Source: Mytilus californianus (Eukaryota > Mollusca > Bivalvia > Mytilida > Mytilidae). From it: 64,000 nt of DNA. This document shows, piece after piece, positions 1-12,900 of the stretch. Within the stretch, counting starts at the first letter, position 1, and each line of letters starts with the position of its first letter. The DNA lies in NCBI RefSeq assembly GCF_021869535.1, contig NW_026262581.1, positions 77,529,955-77,593,954 of the forward strand, read 5' to 3'. Both the position numbers and the translations under genes were made by a program. The notes beneath the pieces are model-generated. The model was not told the origin of the DNA. It was given only the letters and a program-made list of their open reading frames with translations, and searched no databases.

Positions 1-292
1 TTTTGTAGTGCTGGCCTTTTTGTCATGGTCCAGTGACTTTTAATTAATTACCAATTTTTAATGTTAAGTTTTCTTCTTAAGTCAGTTTGATAGGATATAC
101 TTATCATAGACAATGATATTTTCTATAAACTTGCTTTACTATCAGTACATCTCAGTTTGACGATCATTTTGAGGCACACCCTCTTTGTCACGATCCAGCA
201 ACTTTGAATTAATTAGCAATGTTGCAGTACATCAGATAGTCTGTTTCTGATTTTGTTATTGACAGGCTTGACATATCTCTGTATCAACATTT
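1..292 (+). mobile_element. Right part of a pearl/HINE-like element (GTCTCGCC family), left end outside window
   Basis: This segment is the right-hand end of the repeat family seen complete at 27924-28895. It shares the core phrases 'cagtttgatagga', 'tgaattaattagcaat' and the terminal motif 'gacatatctctgta..caaca' near 269-288. The core in the complete copy is a tandem repeat of 167 bp. No coding potential is visible. It lies in the intron before the first exon in the window. Confidence 0.65.
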
Positions 293-716
293 TATTATTC
301 CTATTTATGTATTATAAATACTGTTGTGTAATACAGTACAAAGATAGCTAAGCAACTGAATTCTATTGGATATTCTTTAAAAATATTTGAGGCTTATATC
401 TGGACCATACTTCTCTTGGAAATTGTTAACATCCAATGCAGGACTGTTTTCCTTTTTACCCTAACTGAATCATAAAGCTAGGTTGTATTATATATTTGTT
501 TTTCTTTAGATTTGGTCTTTTGTTGGTTTTTTTTTTTTGTGTCTTTGATTGGCTAGCTCATTGGCATTTTGGTAAAATCTCATTTTTAGATAAATGTTTA
601 CAAGATAAGTACAACCTTCTATCTGTATTTGCCACGATATAGCCTTTTTGTGCTGATGTGGCGTAAAGCAATCACCAATCAATCAATCAATCTACCTGTT
701 TTTCCTTGTATTTTAG

Positions 717-921
717 ACATGAACTTCACCATGAGTGCACACATTTATTGGACTATAATAAACATCAGACACAACATTATCAGACATCTGAACAATGGTA
801 TAGACAAATAAAGGGACAGTTAGAGCAAGTGAGAGCACTAAGTGCTATGTATCGTATAGATAACAAATTTAAAGTCATCTATGGTAGTCAGCATGGTAAT
901 CTAGAGAGCTCTTGGCAAAGT
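717..921 (+). CDS. TBK1: TBK1-like gene, first exon in window
   Basis: The acceptor is TTTTAG at 711-716. The first base closes a split codon, and 68 codons follow. The donor GTATGT at 922 leaves phase 0, which fits the next exon; the GT at 920 would break phase. The exon encodes helical, polar sequence (HELHHECTHLL... through ...LEQVRAL), consistent with the long helices of the scaffold-dimerisation domain. Confidence 0.72.
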
Positions 922-3900
922 GTATGTATATGTACAGGGTCGTATTATACATTATAGGCTATTTGATTGTATTGAATTCATTGATATGCAGCAACAATTG
1001 ATAGGGGACATTGAATTTAGTAAATATGTGGAGGTATGAACCAGGTATATAGAAGAGTCTTTATAACAACTATTTGGGGGCATTTGTTTTGACAGTGTGG
1101 GATACCTAAATATGCAGTCATGTCTTGTCTAATTGGAGGCCGTAAGTTATATACCACTTTCACATGTATAGGAACTCCTGTAAAAACTCATCAGAGATCT
1201 CTTGTAATATCTTTAGTTGAGTGACATCTAGTATGTTGGGCAGGAAATAATACACAATCTTATCTGGGCTGATTAGGTACTCTGGAATACATAGATAGAT
1301 TTTAACTGGGCATTACTGTCATATAACACTTGAAAGGAAGGTTGTGAATACTGTTATGAGGGTGGTAAAGGGTTATTTTCGTGCAACGTGATCGCCGTTT
1401 TTTATTTCACGTTCAACGTGTTTTTACTTTTTTATTTAACGTTCAGTCGTGCAAGACAGGTGCCTCGTTCAACGTGTTCTGCTTATTTAATTTTACGTGC
1501 ATCGTGATTTTCAAATGCTTATTTTGCGTGCTCTGTATTTTTCAAATAAAATTCAAATACTTGGCAGGGATCGTCAAAAAATACTTTTTTAAAAGCCGTA
1601 AACCATTTACATCATAAATGTGTATACTAAATCGGGAATAACAAGTAAAACAGAGAGTTTATATATACAAGAAGACAGTGACTCAGTCACAAAAGGTTCA
1701 CAGCAGTCTTTATTTTTCGTGCAACGTTCATGACAGAAATTATTTCATGTTCAACGTGAAATTATGTCTTATTTCACGTTTTTTCCGTGCAAGCACCCCC
1801 CCTTTACCACCCTCTGTTATACTTTATATGTAGTCAGGATGAACTCTTTCTGTCCGGATGAACCAAATTAGTTAGAATATACAAAATAGTAGTATTAACC
1901 AATATCATTCATGTATTGTTTTTAATAAAATGGTTTTCTTTCCAACAGCTGAAGAGTTATCTGGATAGAACAGTACAAGATTTATTTAATATAGAAAAAG
2001 ATGAGTTACAGAACAGGAAGTTGGAGTATGTGTGGGACGACAGACTGGGCTGCTTTGATGATAAGGATAGATGGTAGGAGAAAATATGTACTTTACCAAA
2101 CCTTTTTGAAACCAAGACTGATTTCATATTTCAACTTGTAGGTTAATGAACATCAAGTTGTGTACAGTACACTACAGATTGAACCTATATAACTTAATTA
2201 TTTGTCCCCATATGTACATTGGTGCATTTATTTAGAGTGACTTATTGGGTAACTTGGAATACATGTTGTTAATTTATTAACTTTCTTTAATTTGTATGTA
2301 AACTTGTGACTCTATTCAAATGAATGCATTATACTGGTGTATTTGTCCTGAACATCCATGAAATATTTGCCACTGGATGTTAAGCAACCAACAATCAATC
2401 ATATACTGGTGTACAGTCTGGAGAATAAAAAATACCATACTTCTTTGTACTCTTTTTATCTGTTTAATTTGACATTTTTCTAGTGCACAGAAAGTTGAGA
2501 TGATGATTGATACTCTGAAGAAGATTGTTCATAACTTTAAAGAAAATCGACAGAATCGTTCATTGGACCACATTACAGAACAGCTTCATATGTTCAGAAA
2601 GTAAGAGAACAATGCTATTGAAAAGATTTTTTGTGTACCACACCTATGATAGTATATAGGGGGATTATGTTTCCAGTCTGTGTGTCCATCCATCCTTTCT
2701 TTAAACCTTTTCTATTCTGTTAAAGCAATGAAATCAGACTTGCCAAAAATATTCCTTATGCTGATTGTACAAGAGTTATTTGGTTCAGATCATCAAATCA
2801 AGTCATAAGACTCATAATAGGGCTTTTATTAATGGTTGATATGTAGTAATAAATAGTTTGATATAGTATTTGTCAATTTAGTACAAATGTTCACACTCAG
2901 TGGGAACTTATTTAAATCATACTTATTGAGATTTTTAGTTCCAATTAAAACCTAATGTAGAAAATGAGTACGTACAGAAATACTAATAGGACTATTTCTT
3001 ATTAAATCTTCATGGCTAAACAAATATGGGAAATAAGATGAACCCAACTAAATTAATTTTAAATGTTAAATTCTTGTAAGAATTAAGTAGAGCCAATGTT
3101 TTTTATCTCAGATCTCCAAACTCAAAGAGTTGACAGAGGTAAAGTGCCATGGGCTCTACACATTAAGGAAACCTTACAATAGCTCTCCGACATACCCTAA
3201 TTTTTTAAGTGTTTCTTCATGTTATGTCATATTCTCATCCAAAAAAAAAATAACATACTGTTGAGACAAACTGCCTATAAATAGAATAATAACATTTTAT
3301 CTTTTAAACTTTATCAGCTCAAATATCAGCTTGCCCTAGCGGGCATGGTTAATATTCTTGCTTACAAAGTCAATACCAAAAACAAAATGCCATAATTCTA
3401 TATGTTTCATATAAAAAATGGGAAAAAACTTATTCACTGTTTATCAGTCAGGGGCATTACTTAAACAAGTAACTTTTAAAATTACCTATACAAGTAATGT
3501 TGAAAACGTGGCTATATTAAATATTACTTATATAAGCCACTTTTCTAAATATTATTTTCATAGGTGTCCATTAATACAGATTTTACTAGCTTTAACAAAT
3601 TTTCACAGTCATCTGGTTATTTTTCCCATGAAATATACAAATTAATCCTCCTGAAACACTAATTGCCTTTCCGACGCACTTATCTTTTTATCTTTCATAT
3701 CGATGCTTCTTGTCAAATATCATTTTCCTTGAAAATCTTGAAGGTAGACAGATATAAATAGATAAAAACTTGTGATTTAATTAAGACTTAAAGTTATTTA
3801 TAATTTGTAACCCAAAACAATTACATATGTTCCTTAAATAATTGTAATTACTAATTCTTTCAAAAATGTATAAAATAACTTATTCAAGTAATATTTTTGT

Positions 3901-6900
3901 CATTATTTTTAAAGTAACCTCTTATCTCTATACTCCTCTCAAATTTAATGGATTCTTAATTTTATGTAATAAAATGATGTAAACATTCATTAAAACTACA
4001 TTTAGTCCATGCTTCTATTGAAATATAAAATAACTCTATTGAGTAATTTAATGATTTTCAAAAACATATATTACCTATATAAGTAACTACAAAATATTAC
4101 TTGTTTAAGTAACGCCCCTGACTGTTTATGGTATGCAAAAATGCACAGTTTCTTTCAGATAAGTAGTTAAAGGGAGATAACTCAACCTACTTATAAGTCT
4201 GCAAATGATTATCATCATTGGAAACTCATTTATACTTTGTCTCTACCAGAAGGCATGTTACAACATGGAGAATAAACTATAAAATACACTGATGATGAAA
4301 TATAATGCATCCAAACAACATCACTAGTTAAAAATCATGATGTTTCTGTTGCATTGTTTACGACTTTCATATAAAGAACATCACAAAACAAAAAATAATG
4401 ATTTGCAGAAAACAAATAGAACTATATTGAAAAAAGACTTCAAAATATTGGAACTTTATAACGAATTGATTAATGGCAATACCTGGTTTAGTTGAGATAC
4501 AAGCATGATATAGCATATTTTTTTTGTTGAGAACTCAGTTTCAATTGGAACTCTGCACAGCTAAAGGTTAAACAAATATCTGGTGCTTATTTCCCCAAAA
4601 ATTATTGTTAAACTACAAGCACAATAGATTCTTTTGATTCAGATAAACTTACATGGATTTTTATTGCATCATATGATGAAAAAAAAACAAATTTATCACT
4701 TTTTTGTGCACAAAAATTGTTATGACATCAGAGTCTTCTGCTAGTGATGGTTAATTGTCTAAATCAGAAATGTTGGATAATGTATTATGGAAAATCACTG
4801 TTTTGGATGTTCTGGTTGTTCCAAATGTCATTAATGAGGCACTGTGACTGCACAACACAAATAACGATGATATAAGTTGAATCTTGAAGTTTTTAATATG
4901 TAGATATGATAATTTGTATTAGTTCTTATTATTTGTATTTGAATGAGGATGATGGATTATTAGTCATTTCTATATGTTTATTTGTAATATATGATTTGAA
5001 ATTATTTTTATGAAATTTTATTTAGGTTAGAAGGCTCTTAAAAAATATTAACAGAAAATTGTGAAAAAATAAATTTAAATGATATACCTTTTTTTCTTCA
5101 CAGGAATAGTCTCCAAGAGATATGTGTGACAACCCAATCGATTATTGAGAAATGTCACAAAAATGCTCAGCGACAGTTTGATAAATTCAATGAATGGTAC
5201 CAGTAAGTATTTTACCTTGCCAAGAAATCATGGGGAAATTGCTTATTTTGAAACAGAAGCCAAATATTTTCAAGAGGACTCAATTCAAGAGATTGTACAG
5301 GCCCATTGAGTTGTTGTATTTGATTCTGAATTTTAAGTTCTTCTCCAGCCTTTGGCCAATGACACGATCTCCTGCCTTGAGAGGCAGTTCTTCTCCAGCC
5401 CTTGGCCAATGACAGGATCTCCTGCCTTGAGGGGCAGTTCTTCTTTAAATCAGTTTTTTTTCTAGAAAAAATCATTTAAAAAAAAAATGTCTGCTTGTTA
5501 TATATTGTGATAATTGTTATCATTTCATCATACAATCTTTTTTCTTTGTTGTAAAATAACAAAAAAGAAGTTTAATTCTAAAATACATCAGTGTAAACTG
5601 TGTTTTATTTGTAGCTCAGCTGTTGAAATGAGATGCTCTACCAACAGTATAGAGAAAGATTTACTTCAGATAGAGATGTCACACCAGAAACCTTTTGTTG
5701 AAAAGTTGAGGAAGGTTTGTATATTCATTATTTTATACTTGGTAGGTAAATTAAATATATAGTTATACATATACACATATACATATATACATGTATATAT
5801 ATACAATAGCAGTATTTGAATGGAGATCATATGTGAATTGGTTTAAACAGTTTCAATACTTCGATTGACAACCGCATGGAATAATGTTTTAAGGCTTTGT
5901 TGGAAAATAATAAAATTTAAAATTGTGAAAACAGAAAGAAAATTTTTGTTTATCTGTGAGAAAAGGAAGATATGTTTTTTATTCCTTAGCATGGATTGTT
6001 GTCAATATGGTATTTTGCTATCAAAGCAAAACTTTAAGTTTTTATTGTATAATATGTATTTCAATTGAGGAAACAAAAACATGCAACAATTTGATACAAA
6101 TTAACATGGTCTCATCATGCAAAAGATAGCGTATAAAAGCCTAGTATTAAAAAAAGAAAATCTTATTATATGAATTAGTGAAGCTCTAAGTCCAAAGTAG
6201 TTATATTCTTTCACTGTTTTGATTTCTTTGTTATTAAAAAAATAATTGCAAAGTACCTGGTCGTCATCCCTTTGACAAGACAACAATTTTCATTTAAGCT
6301 ATACAGTAGTGGATTTACTTGCAGTGTCAAAATTTTACAGTATGTGTGAAAATGCTTGAGTTGATTTTGAATATCATCTTTTGACTCTGCAGTAAAACAG
6401 TAATGTCTGCATATAGCAATACAAACAATTTTAGATACATTGAGAGACAGTTATAAAGGTCATCTGAGATACTTTTGAGGCCATTTATGACCTGTATAGA
6501 TACAAAACCCACTACGTCGTTAATATATATTGAAAATAAAAAAAGTGACAAACTTTTTTCTACTTATTGCACTCCTATTGTACACAGAAAATAATCTGAT
6601 GTCTGTTCTTTATATATTACTCTGGATTTGTTATTATTAAACATGTTCATAATTATTTTTAGTATTTTATCATTCATATTGTTGGTAGCTAACTTTTGCC
6701 ATAGCCTGCATCTCTAGACATCATCAAATGCCTTAGCAAAGTCAATGAAGGCACAAAACAGTTTTTTTTTACACAATAATTGTTTTGATTTTAGAAAAAC
6801 ATAATGTGTTATACAAATTGATTGTTTCAATTTTAGAAAACATTAACAATGATTGTTTTGATTGTAAGAAACTTAATGTTTTCTGATAAAACCATGTCTA

Positions 6901-9900
6901 AGCAAGCTTTAGAATACAATTTTTTTTAAAGAATGTAAATAGGTATTCAAATTCCAAAATTTAACTTTAAACTCCTGAACAGGACAGCATGTTGATTTCA
7001 AGTGACATAGTTTTTTAAGTATTGGGTTTGAAAGATAGAAGATCTACTGAATCTACATGCAGAATGTATTTGGTTCATCTGACAATTAATCTCCTCTCCT
7101 TGCTCAAAAGTAAAAAAAATGTGACATAAAGATCATATTAAGTGTAAATTTCAAATGTTAGTAAATAGAAAAACAGTGCAATTCTGAGGGTAGCTAGTCT
7201 TGGAACAGAACAGCCAAAGCAATGTTTCAATTTGAATTTTTATAGAAGGAAATTAGAATATAAAGAATTGTGTGTATCGTGCAGTATTGATTTATGAAAG
7301 AACTAAACATCAAACCAAGTTAGAAGAATTGAAGTTGGACAGAATAAAACTAAATTCTAAATGTAACAATAAGTATGTTAAGAGGGTAAAAATCTTTTAA
7401 ACACCATTGGTACCCAGAGGATTTTGTCTGATGAGACAATATAGACCTATAAAAGTTTTAGACAATTCTGAAATGAAGTAAATTATACCTGAATATGTAT
7501 TGTATTGCTCTCTATAGAAATAGTACTTTTAGTCTTATAGCTTGCTGTTTGGTGTGAGCCAAGGCTCTGTGTTGAAGGCCGCACTTTGACCTGTAATGGT
7601 TTACTTTTACAAATTGTGACTTGGATGGAGAGTTGTCTCATTGGCACTCATACCACATCTTCTTCTTATATCTATATACATCAAGAAAATGTTAAGTTTT
7701 CAAACAATCTATATTCTATACATTAGATTTGGCTTTCAATACCTTCCTCTGTCTAAAAAAGTTAGCACAGTCTTCAACTTACAGTGAAGTGTGAGCTTTT
7801 GTCTCTTGTTGAAGGCCTCATTGTGATTTTAAGATGAAGAACACAATAAACTATGATTCCAAGACAGAAACATGCTGCTCCAAATCTGGTCCTATGGCCC
7901 CAGTAAGTACCCGAAATGATCATCATATGTTCAAGCAGTCTTGAACTTAGTTTATTAAGAATAGATGAGATTTTAAATAAGACATAATTACATCTTTATA
8001 ATTAGGGCCCCGTCGAATGGCAGACACCCTATAGTGATCAGTCTGTCCGCTGTCCGTAACAAATTGTGTCCGCTCTATATCTAGAGAACCGTTATGATTT
8101 CAAAGTTTATACTTGACATGTATATTAACCAACATCAGAGGGTGTGTCATAATGTATGTACAACTTCCTAGGTCAAAGGTCAAGGTCAAAAACTTTGCTT
8201 TTAGTTGACAACCCCATGTCCTATGGTAAAGATTGTGTCCGCTCTATATCTTGAGAACTGTTATGACTTCAAAGTTTATACTTGATATGTATATTAACCA
8301 ACACCAGAGGGTGTGTCATAATTTATGTACAACTTCCTAGGTCAAAGGTCAAGGTCAAAAACTTTGGTTTCAGTTGACAACCCCATGTCCAATGATAAAG
8401 ATATAAATTTTTTACCACACATTATTCACAGCGGGGCCCACAGAGATGGCTCCCATCTCAATGATATCTAGTTATATTTCTCGCATTTACCAAAATGTGA
8501 ACAATTGACTCACCTTGTTTTCTATTTTCCAAGACAATGTGCAAAGTATCTTGTTAAAGCTTTTACAAAACGTATACAATTACATAATAGCAATTCATTA
8601 CTATATTACTTTACTCATTAATTTTCTGAATTTATTTTGTTATGCTAATTTGAATGAAGTTACCTACAGGTCAAATGGGCGAGGTGTTTTAATGATTTAA
8701 TGTAAAAATGATATTGTTTGTTGCACAATAACACATGTACACATGTCACTATAATTAACAATATACTTCAGTCTTACTTATATCCAATTGTTATTTTTTC
8801 AGACATCTGATGATGTTGTACAGAGTCTAACAGATATTAAATGTGCCTTAAAAAACCATGGAGTATTATCAAATGGAGTACTTGATAAAACTGACAGTCT
8901 GTCACCTAAAGGATGCTCACTGTCTTCTCCAAAAGAATTTGTTTTGCAGCTTAATAATGGGTATGATCTGCAATATATGCATTATAAAAAATTATAAGAT
9001 AGGTATTTTAACACGGGCTTTATGTGGCAATTTTTGCAAGAGGTTTTCATTGCTTGGCAAGGAGAAAGTTGCAAACATTACTCAACAATTCCTTTTCTAC
9101 TTAGATATGAAGTCCTCTGATTGTGTTAGAAATATTTTTAAAGAAATTTACTCTAAATTCAGAAATTATTGCGTGCATTTATTATTGCGATTTTGTCATT
9201 TTGGACTAAAATGCAATTTTAATTTTTGCAATATTGAGAAAAATCCTGTTTAACTCATATAGAAAATTTCAAAATGCGAGTTTTAATTATTGCGATTATA
9301 ACCCGTTCGCATTTTTCGCAATAATAAAAACATCGTAATAATTTCTGAAATTACAGTAGTTTGTTATATATGTGGTGCATAATTGAAATGATTGAAGATC
9401 ATTGTAAGAATGCCCTCATACACCAAAATAAGTCTTAGTAACATTACAGACCATCATCAGAAAAAAAACCATACTTCATACACCAAAATAAATCTAAGAA
9501 ACATTACAGACCATTGTCAGAGAGAACTCATACTTCATACACCAAAATAAGTCTAAGAAACATTACAGGCCATTGTCAGAAAAATCTCATACTTTATACA
9601 CCAAAATAAGTCTAAGAAACATTACAGGCCATTGTCAGAAATAACTCATACTTTATACACCAAAATAAGTCTAAGAAACATTACAGGCCATTGTCAGAGA
9701 GAACTCATACTTTATACACCAAAATAAGTCTAAGAAACAGTACAGGCCTTTGTCAGAGAGAACTCATACTTTATACACCAAAATAAGTCTAAGAAACATT
9801 ACAGGCCATTGTCAGAGAAAACTCGTACTTTATACACCAAAATAAGTCTAAGAAACAGTACAGGCCTTTGTCAAAGAGAACTCATACTCTATACACCAAA

Positions 9901-12900
9901 ATAAGTCTAAGAAACATTACAGGCCATTGTCAGAGAGAACTCATACTTTATACACCAAAATAAGTCTAAGAAACATTACAGGCCATTGTCAGAGAGAACT
10001 CAGACTTTATACACCAAAATAAGTCTAAGAAACATTACAGGCCGTTGTCAGAGAGAACTCATACTTTATACACCAAAATAAGTCTAAGAAACATTACAGG
10101 CTGTTGTCAGAGAGAATTCAATTTATATGATTTCTGTCTTGCCTAGATGAAGTCTAAAAATCAAGACTAAGGCGTGCTGTTTTTGACGGCGTTGGTGGCA
10201 GCAGTAATGTATTAGTATGATTAGGTCAGTTTAAGAGGAACAAATAGTGGTATGTTATTATATTTGGTATGCAGTTGTATTTGCTTGGTACATCTCATTT
10301 CTAATGAGATTATTTGGCCTCACCCCCTCAGTCATGGTACATTGACTTTGAAAATTTTACTTAGTTTACAACTTAAAGTTTGTGATAAGGTCAGTTTAAG
10401 GGAAACCACCAGTGGTAGATCAATGATATTGCAAATGCATTTGTATTAGCATTGGCACATCTCATTTCTATGGAGATTATATGGCCCCACCCCCTCATCA
10501 TGGTTCATTGACTTTGAAACTTTTGCATAGTTTACATGTTAAAAGTTTGTGTTTAGGTCAATTGAAAGGGAACCACTTATGATATTCGTCAGTGCAATTG
10601 TACTAACATGGGCATTTTTCATTTCCACAGAGGATATTTGGCCATGCACTTTCAGATATGGTTCATTGCCTTTGAATCTTTTACATAGTTTACATATTAA
10701 AGTATTGCAATTTTGATGTCCACATTTGCATTATACTATCAAAATAACATAAAGGCTAGACATATCTCTGTGTCAACAGTTTATTATTATAAAGTATTTT
10801 AAAGATGTAAAGTACACTTGAGAAACATATATTTTTTAATTTTTAAGAAATAATTCATGGAAGCCATAGATTTGTTGGACATTTACACATGGCCTGGGCC
10901 GTGATATTCGTTAATTTGCTCAGGATAAAATTCGAATATCACGGCCCAGGCCATGTGTAAATGTCCAACAAATCTATGGCTTCCATGAATTATTTCGATT
11001 CTAATAGGACAAATTCGGTAATATAAAAACGGAAGCGAACGTAAGATTGCCGTGTGTATGGTTGTTCTATTTTACCCCCTGTAAGATAAAAGCTACAAAT
11101 TTCATATAAATCCAAGTCTTACATGAATTATTTCTCAAATAAGCAGTAGAAAAAATGTGTTCAATTCTCATAATTCTTAACCCAAACATTTATTTTTCGT
11201 TGGCTACTATTTGCTGTCAAATCCAGAGTTGACATGTCGTAACTAAGGAGTGAGCCGCCATGTTGACTTGCTGAAATCCACAAATGTGCGAATAATGCAA
11301 TGGAATAGAAAATGAAACAACACCTACCTCAAAACTCCATTTTAATGCAATATTATCCGAACTTAGGGAGTATACATAACGGAAAACATTCAGCTTTAGA
11401 GTTTTCATTCGTATGACGTCATGTTATATATTAATTATGACATGACGTTAATGCACCAAGATCATTCATGAAATTTGGCGGAATTTTATTTTATTTTGAT
11501 TTTATACATTTTTTAAGCTCTTGTGCATTAATTATTTTTGTTATGCAATATAATAGGAATAACGGTTCTGTAGTTTCTTTTTCAATTTCAAATTGGACAC
11601 AACGAAATCGACATGGTGTTTGTACATAGGTTACAATACATGTGGATTTACGTGGGAGGTAAATAGTAACAGCCACCAATATGCACATCTCTGAGTCTGC
11701 GCTTTATAAATATAGATATATCGAGAATTTTATCACGGTGTTGTTTACAAAGCGAAAGAAGCACGTCATATTAGAATTTTATTTATTTTTGTAGCTTTGA
11801 AGAATCTAACAAACTAATGGAAGAGACCCAGAGAGCATTTTCCCAGAATAACAAAATGCTGACTGAGTAAGTTATTATAACATTGTCAATGTTCTGTAAT
11901 ATACTGGTAAATCTTCTTTCACTTAATAACTTTTTCTTAATAGTCAATATTCAGATACTGTTTTTATAAAGGATACCACAGATACAGTTAAGGTCTGTTT
12001 CACTCCTCTATAAAGGATACCACAGATACAGTTAAGGTCTGCTTCACTCCTCTATAAAGTATACCACAAAAACAGTTAAGGTCTGTTTTTATAAAGGATA
12101 CCACAAATACAGTTAAGGTCTGCTTCACTCCTCTATAAAGGATACCACAGATACAGTTAAGGTCTGCTTCACTCCTCTATAAAGTATACCACAAATACAG
12201 TTAAGGTCTGTTTTTATAAAGGATACCACAAATACAGTTTAGGTCTGCCTCACTCCTCTATAAAGGATACCACAGATACAGTTAAGGTCTGCTTCACTCC
12301 TCTATAAAGGATACCACAGATACAGTTAAGGTTTGCTTCACTCCTCTACAAAGGATACCACAGATACAGTTAAGGTCTGCTTCACTCCTCTATAAAGGAT
12401 ACCACAGATACAGTTAAGGTTTGCTTCACTCCTCTACAAAGGATACCACAAATACAGTTAAGGTCTGCTTCACTCCTCTACAAAGGATACCACAGATACA
12501 GTTAAGGTTTGCTTCACTCCTCTACAAAGGATACCACAGATACAGTTAAGGTCTGCTTCACTCCTCTATAAAGGATACCACAAATACAGTTAAGGTCTGT
12601 TTCTATGAAGGAGACCACAAATACAGTTAAGGTCTGCTTCACTCCTCTATAAAGTATACCACAAATACAGTTAAGGTCTGTTTTTATAAAGGATACCACA
12701 AATACAGTTTAGGTCTGCTTCACTCCTCTACAAAGGATACCACAAATACAGTTAAGGTCTGTTTTTATAAAGGATACCACAAATACAGTTTAGGTCTGCT
12801 TCACTCCTCTACAAAGGATACCACAGATACAGTTAAGGTCTGCTTCACTCCTCTATAAAGGATACCACAGATACAGTTAAGGTCTGCTTCACTCCTCTAT

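Noticed and set aside
920..925. Alternative donor GTGTAT for the first exon
   Set aside because: It would leave one extra base and shift the next exon out of frame. GTATGT at 922 fits.
8858..9253. 131-codon frame overlapping the sixth TBK1-like exon
   Set aside because: It runs in a different frame from the exon, crosses its donor site, and continues into a MITE.
9405..10125. Regular 59-bp repeats considered as a CRISPR-like array
   Set aside because: The whole unit repeats with no unique spacers, and the genome is clearly eukaryotic.
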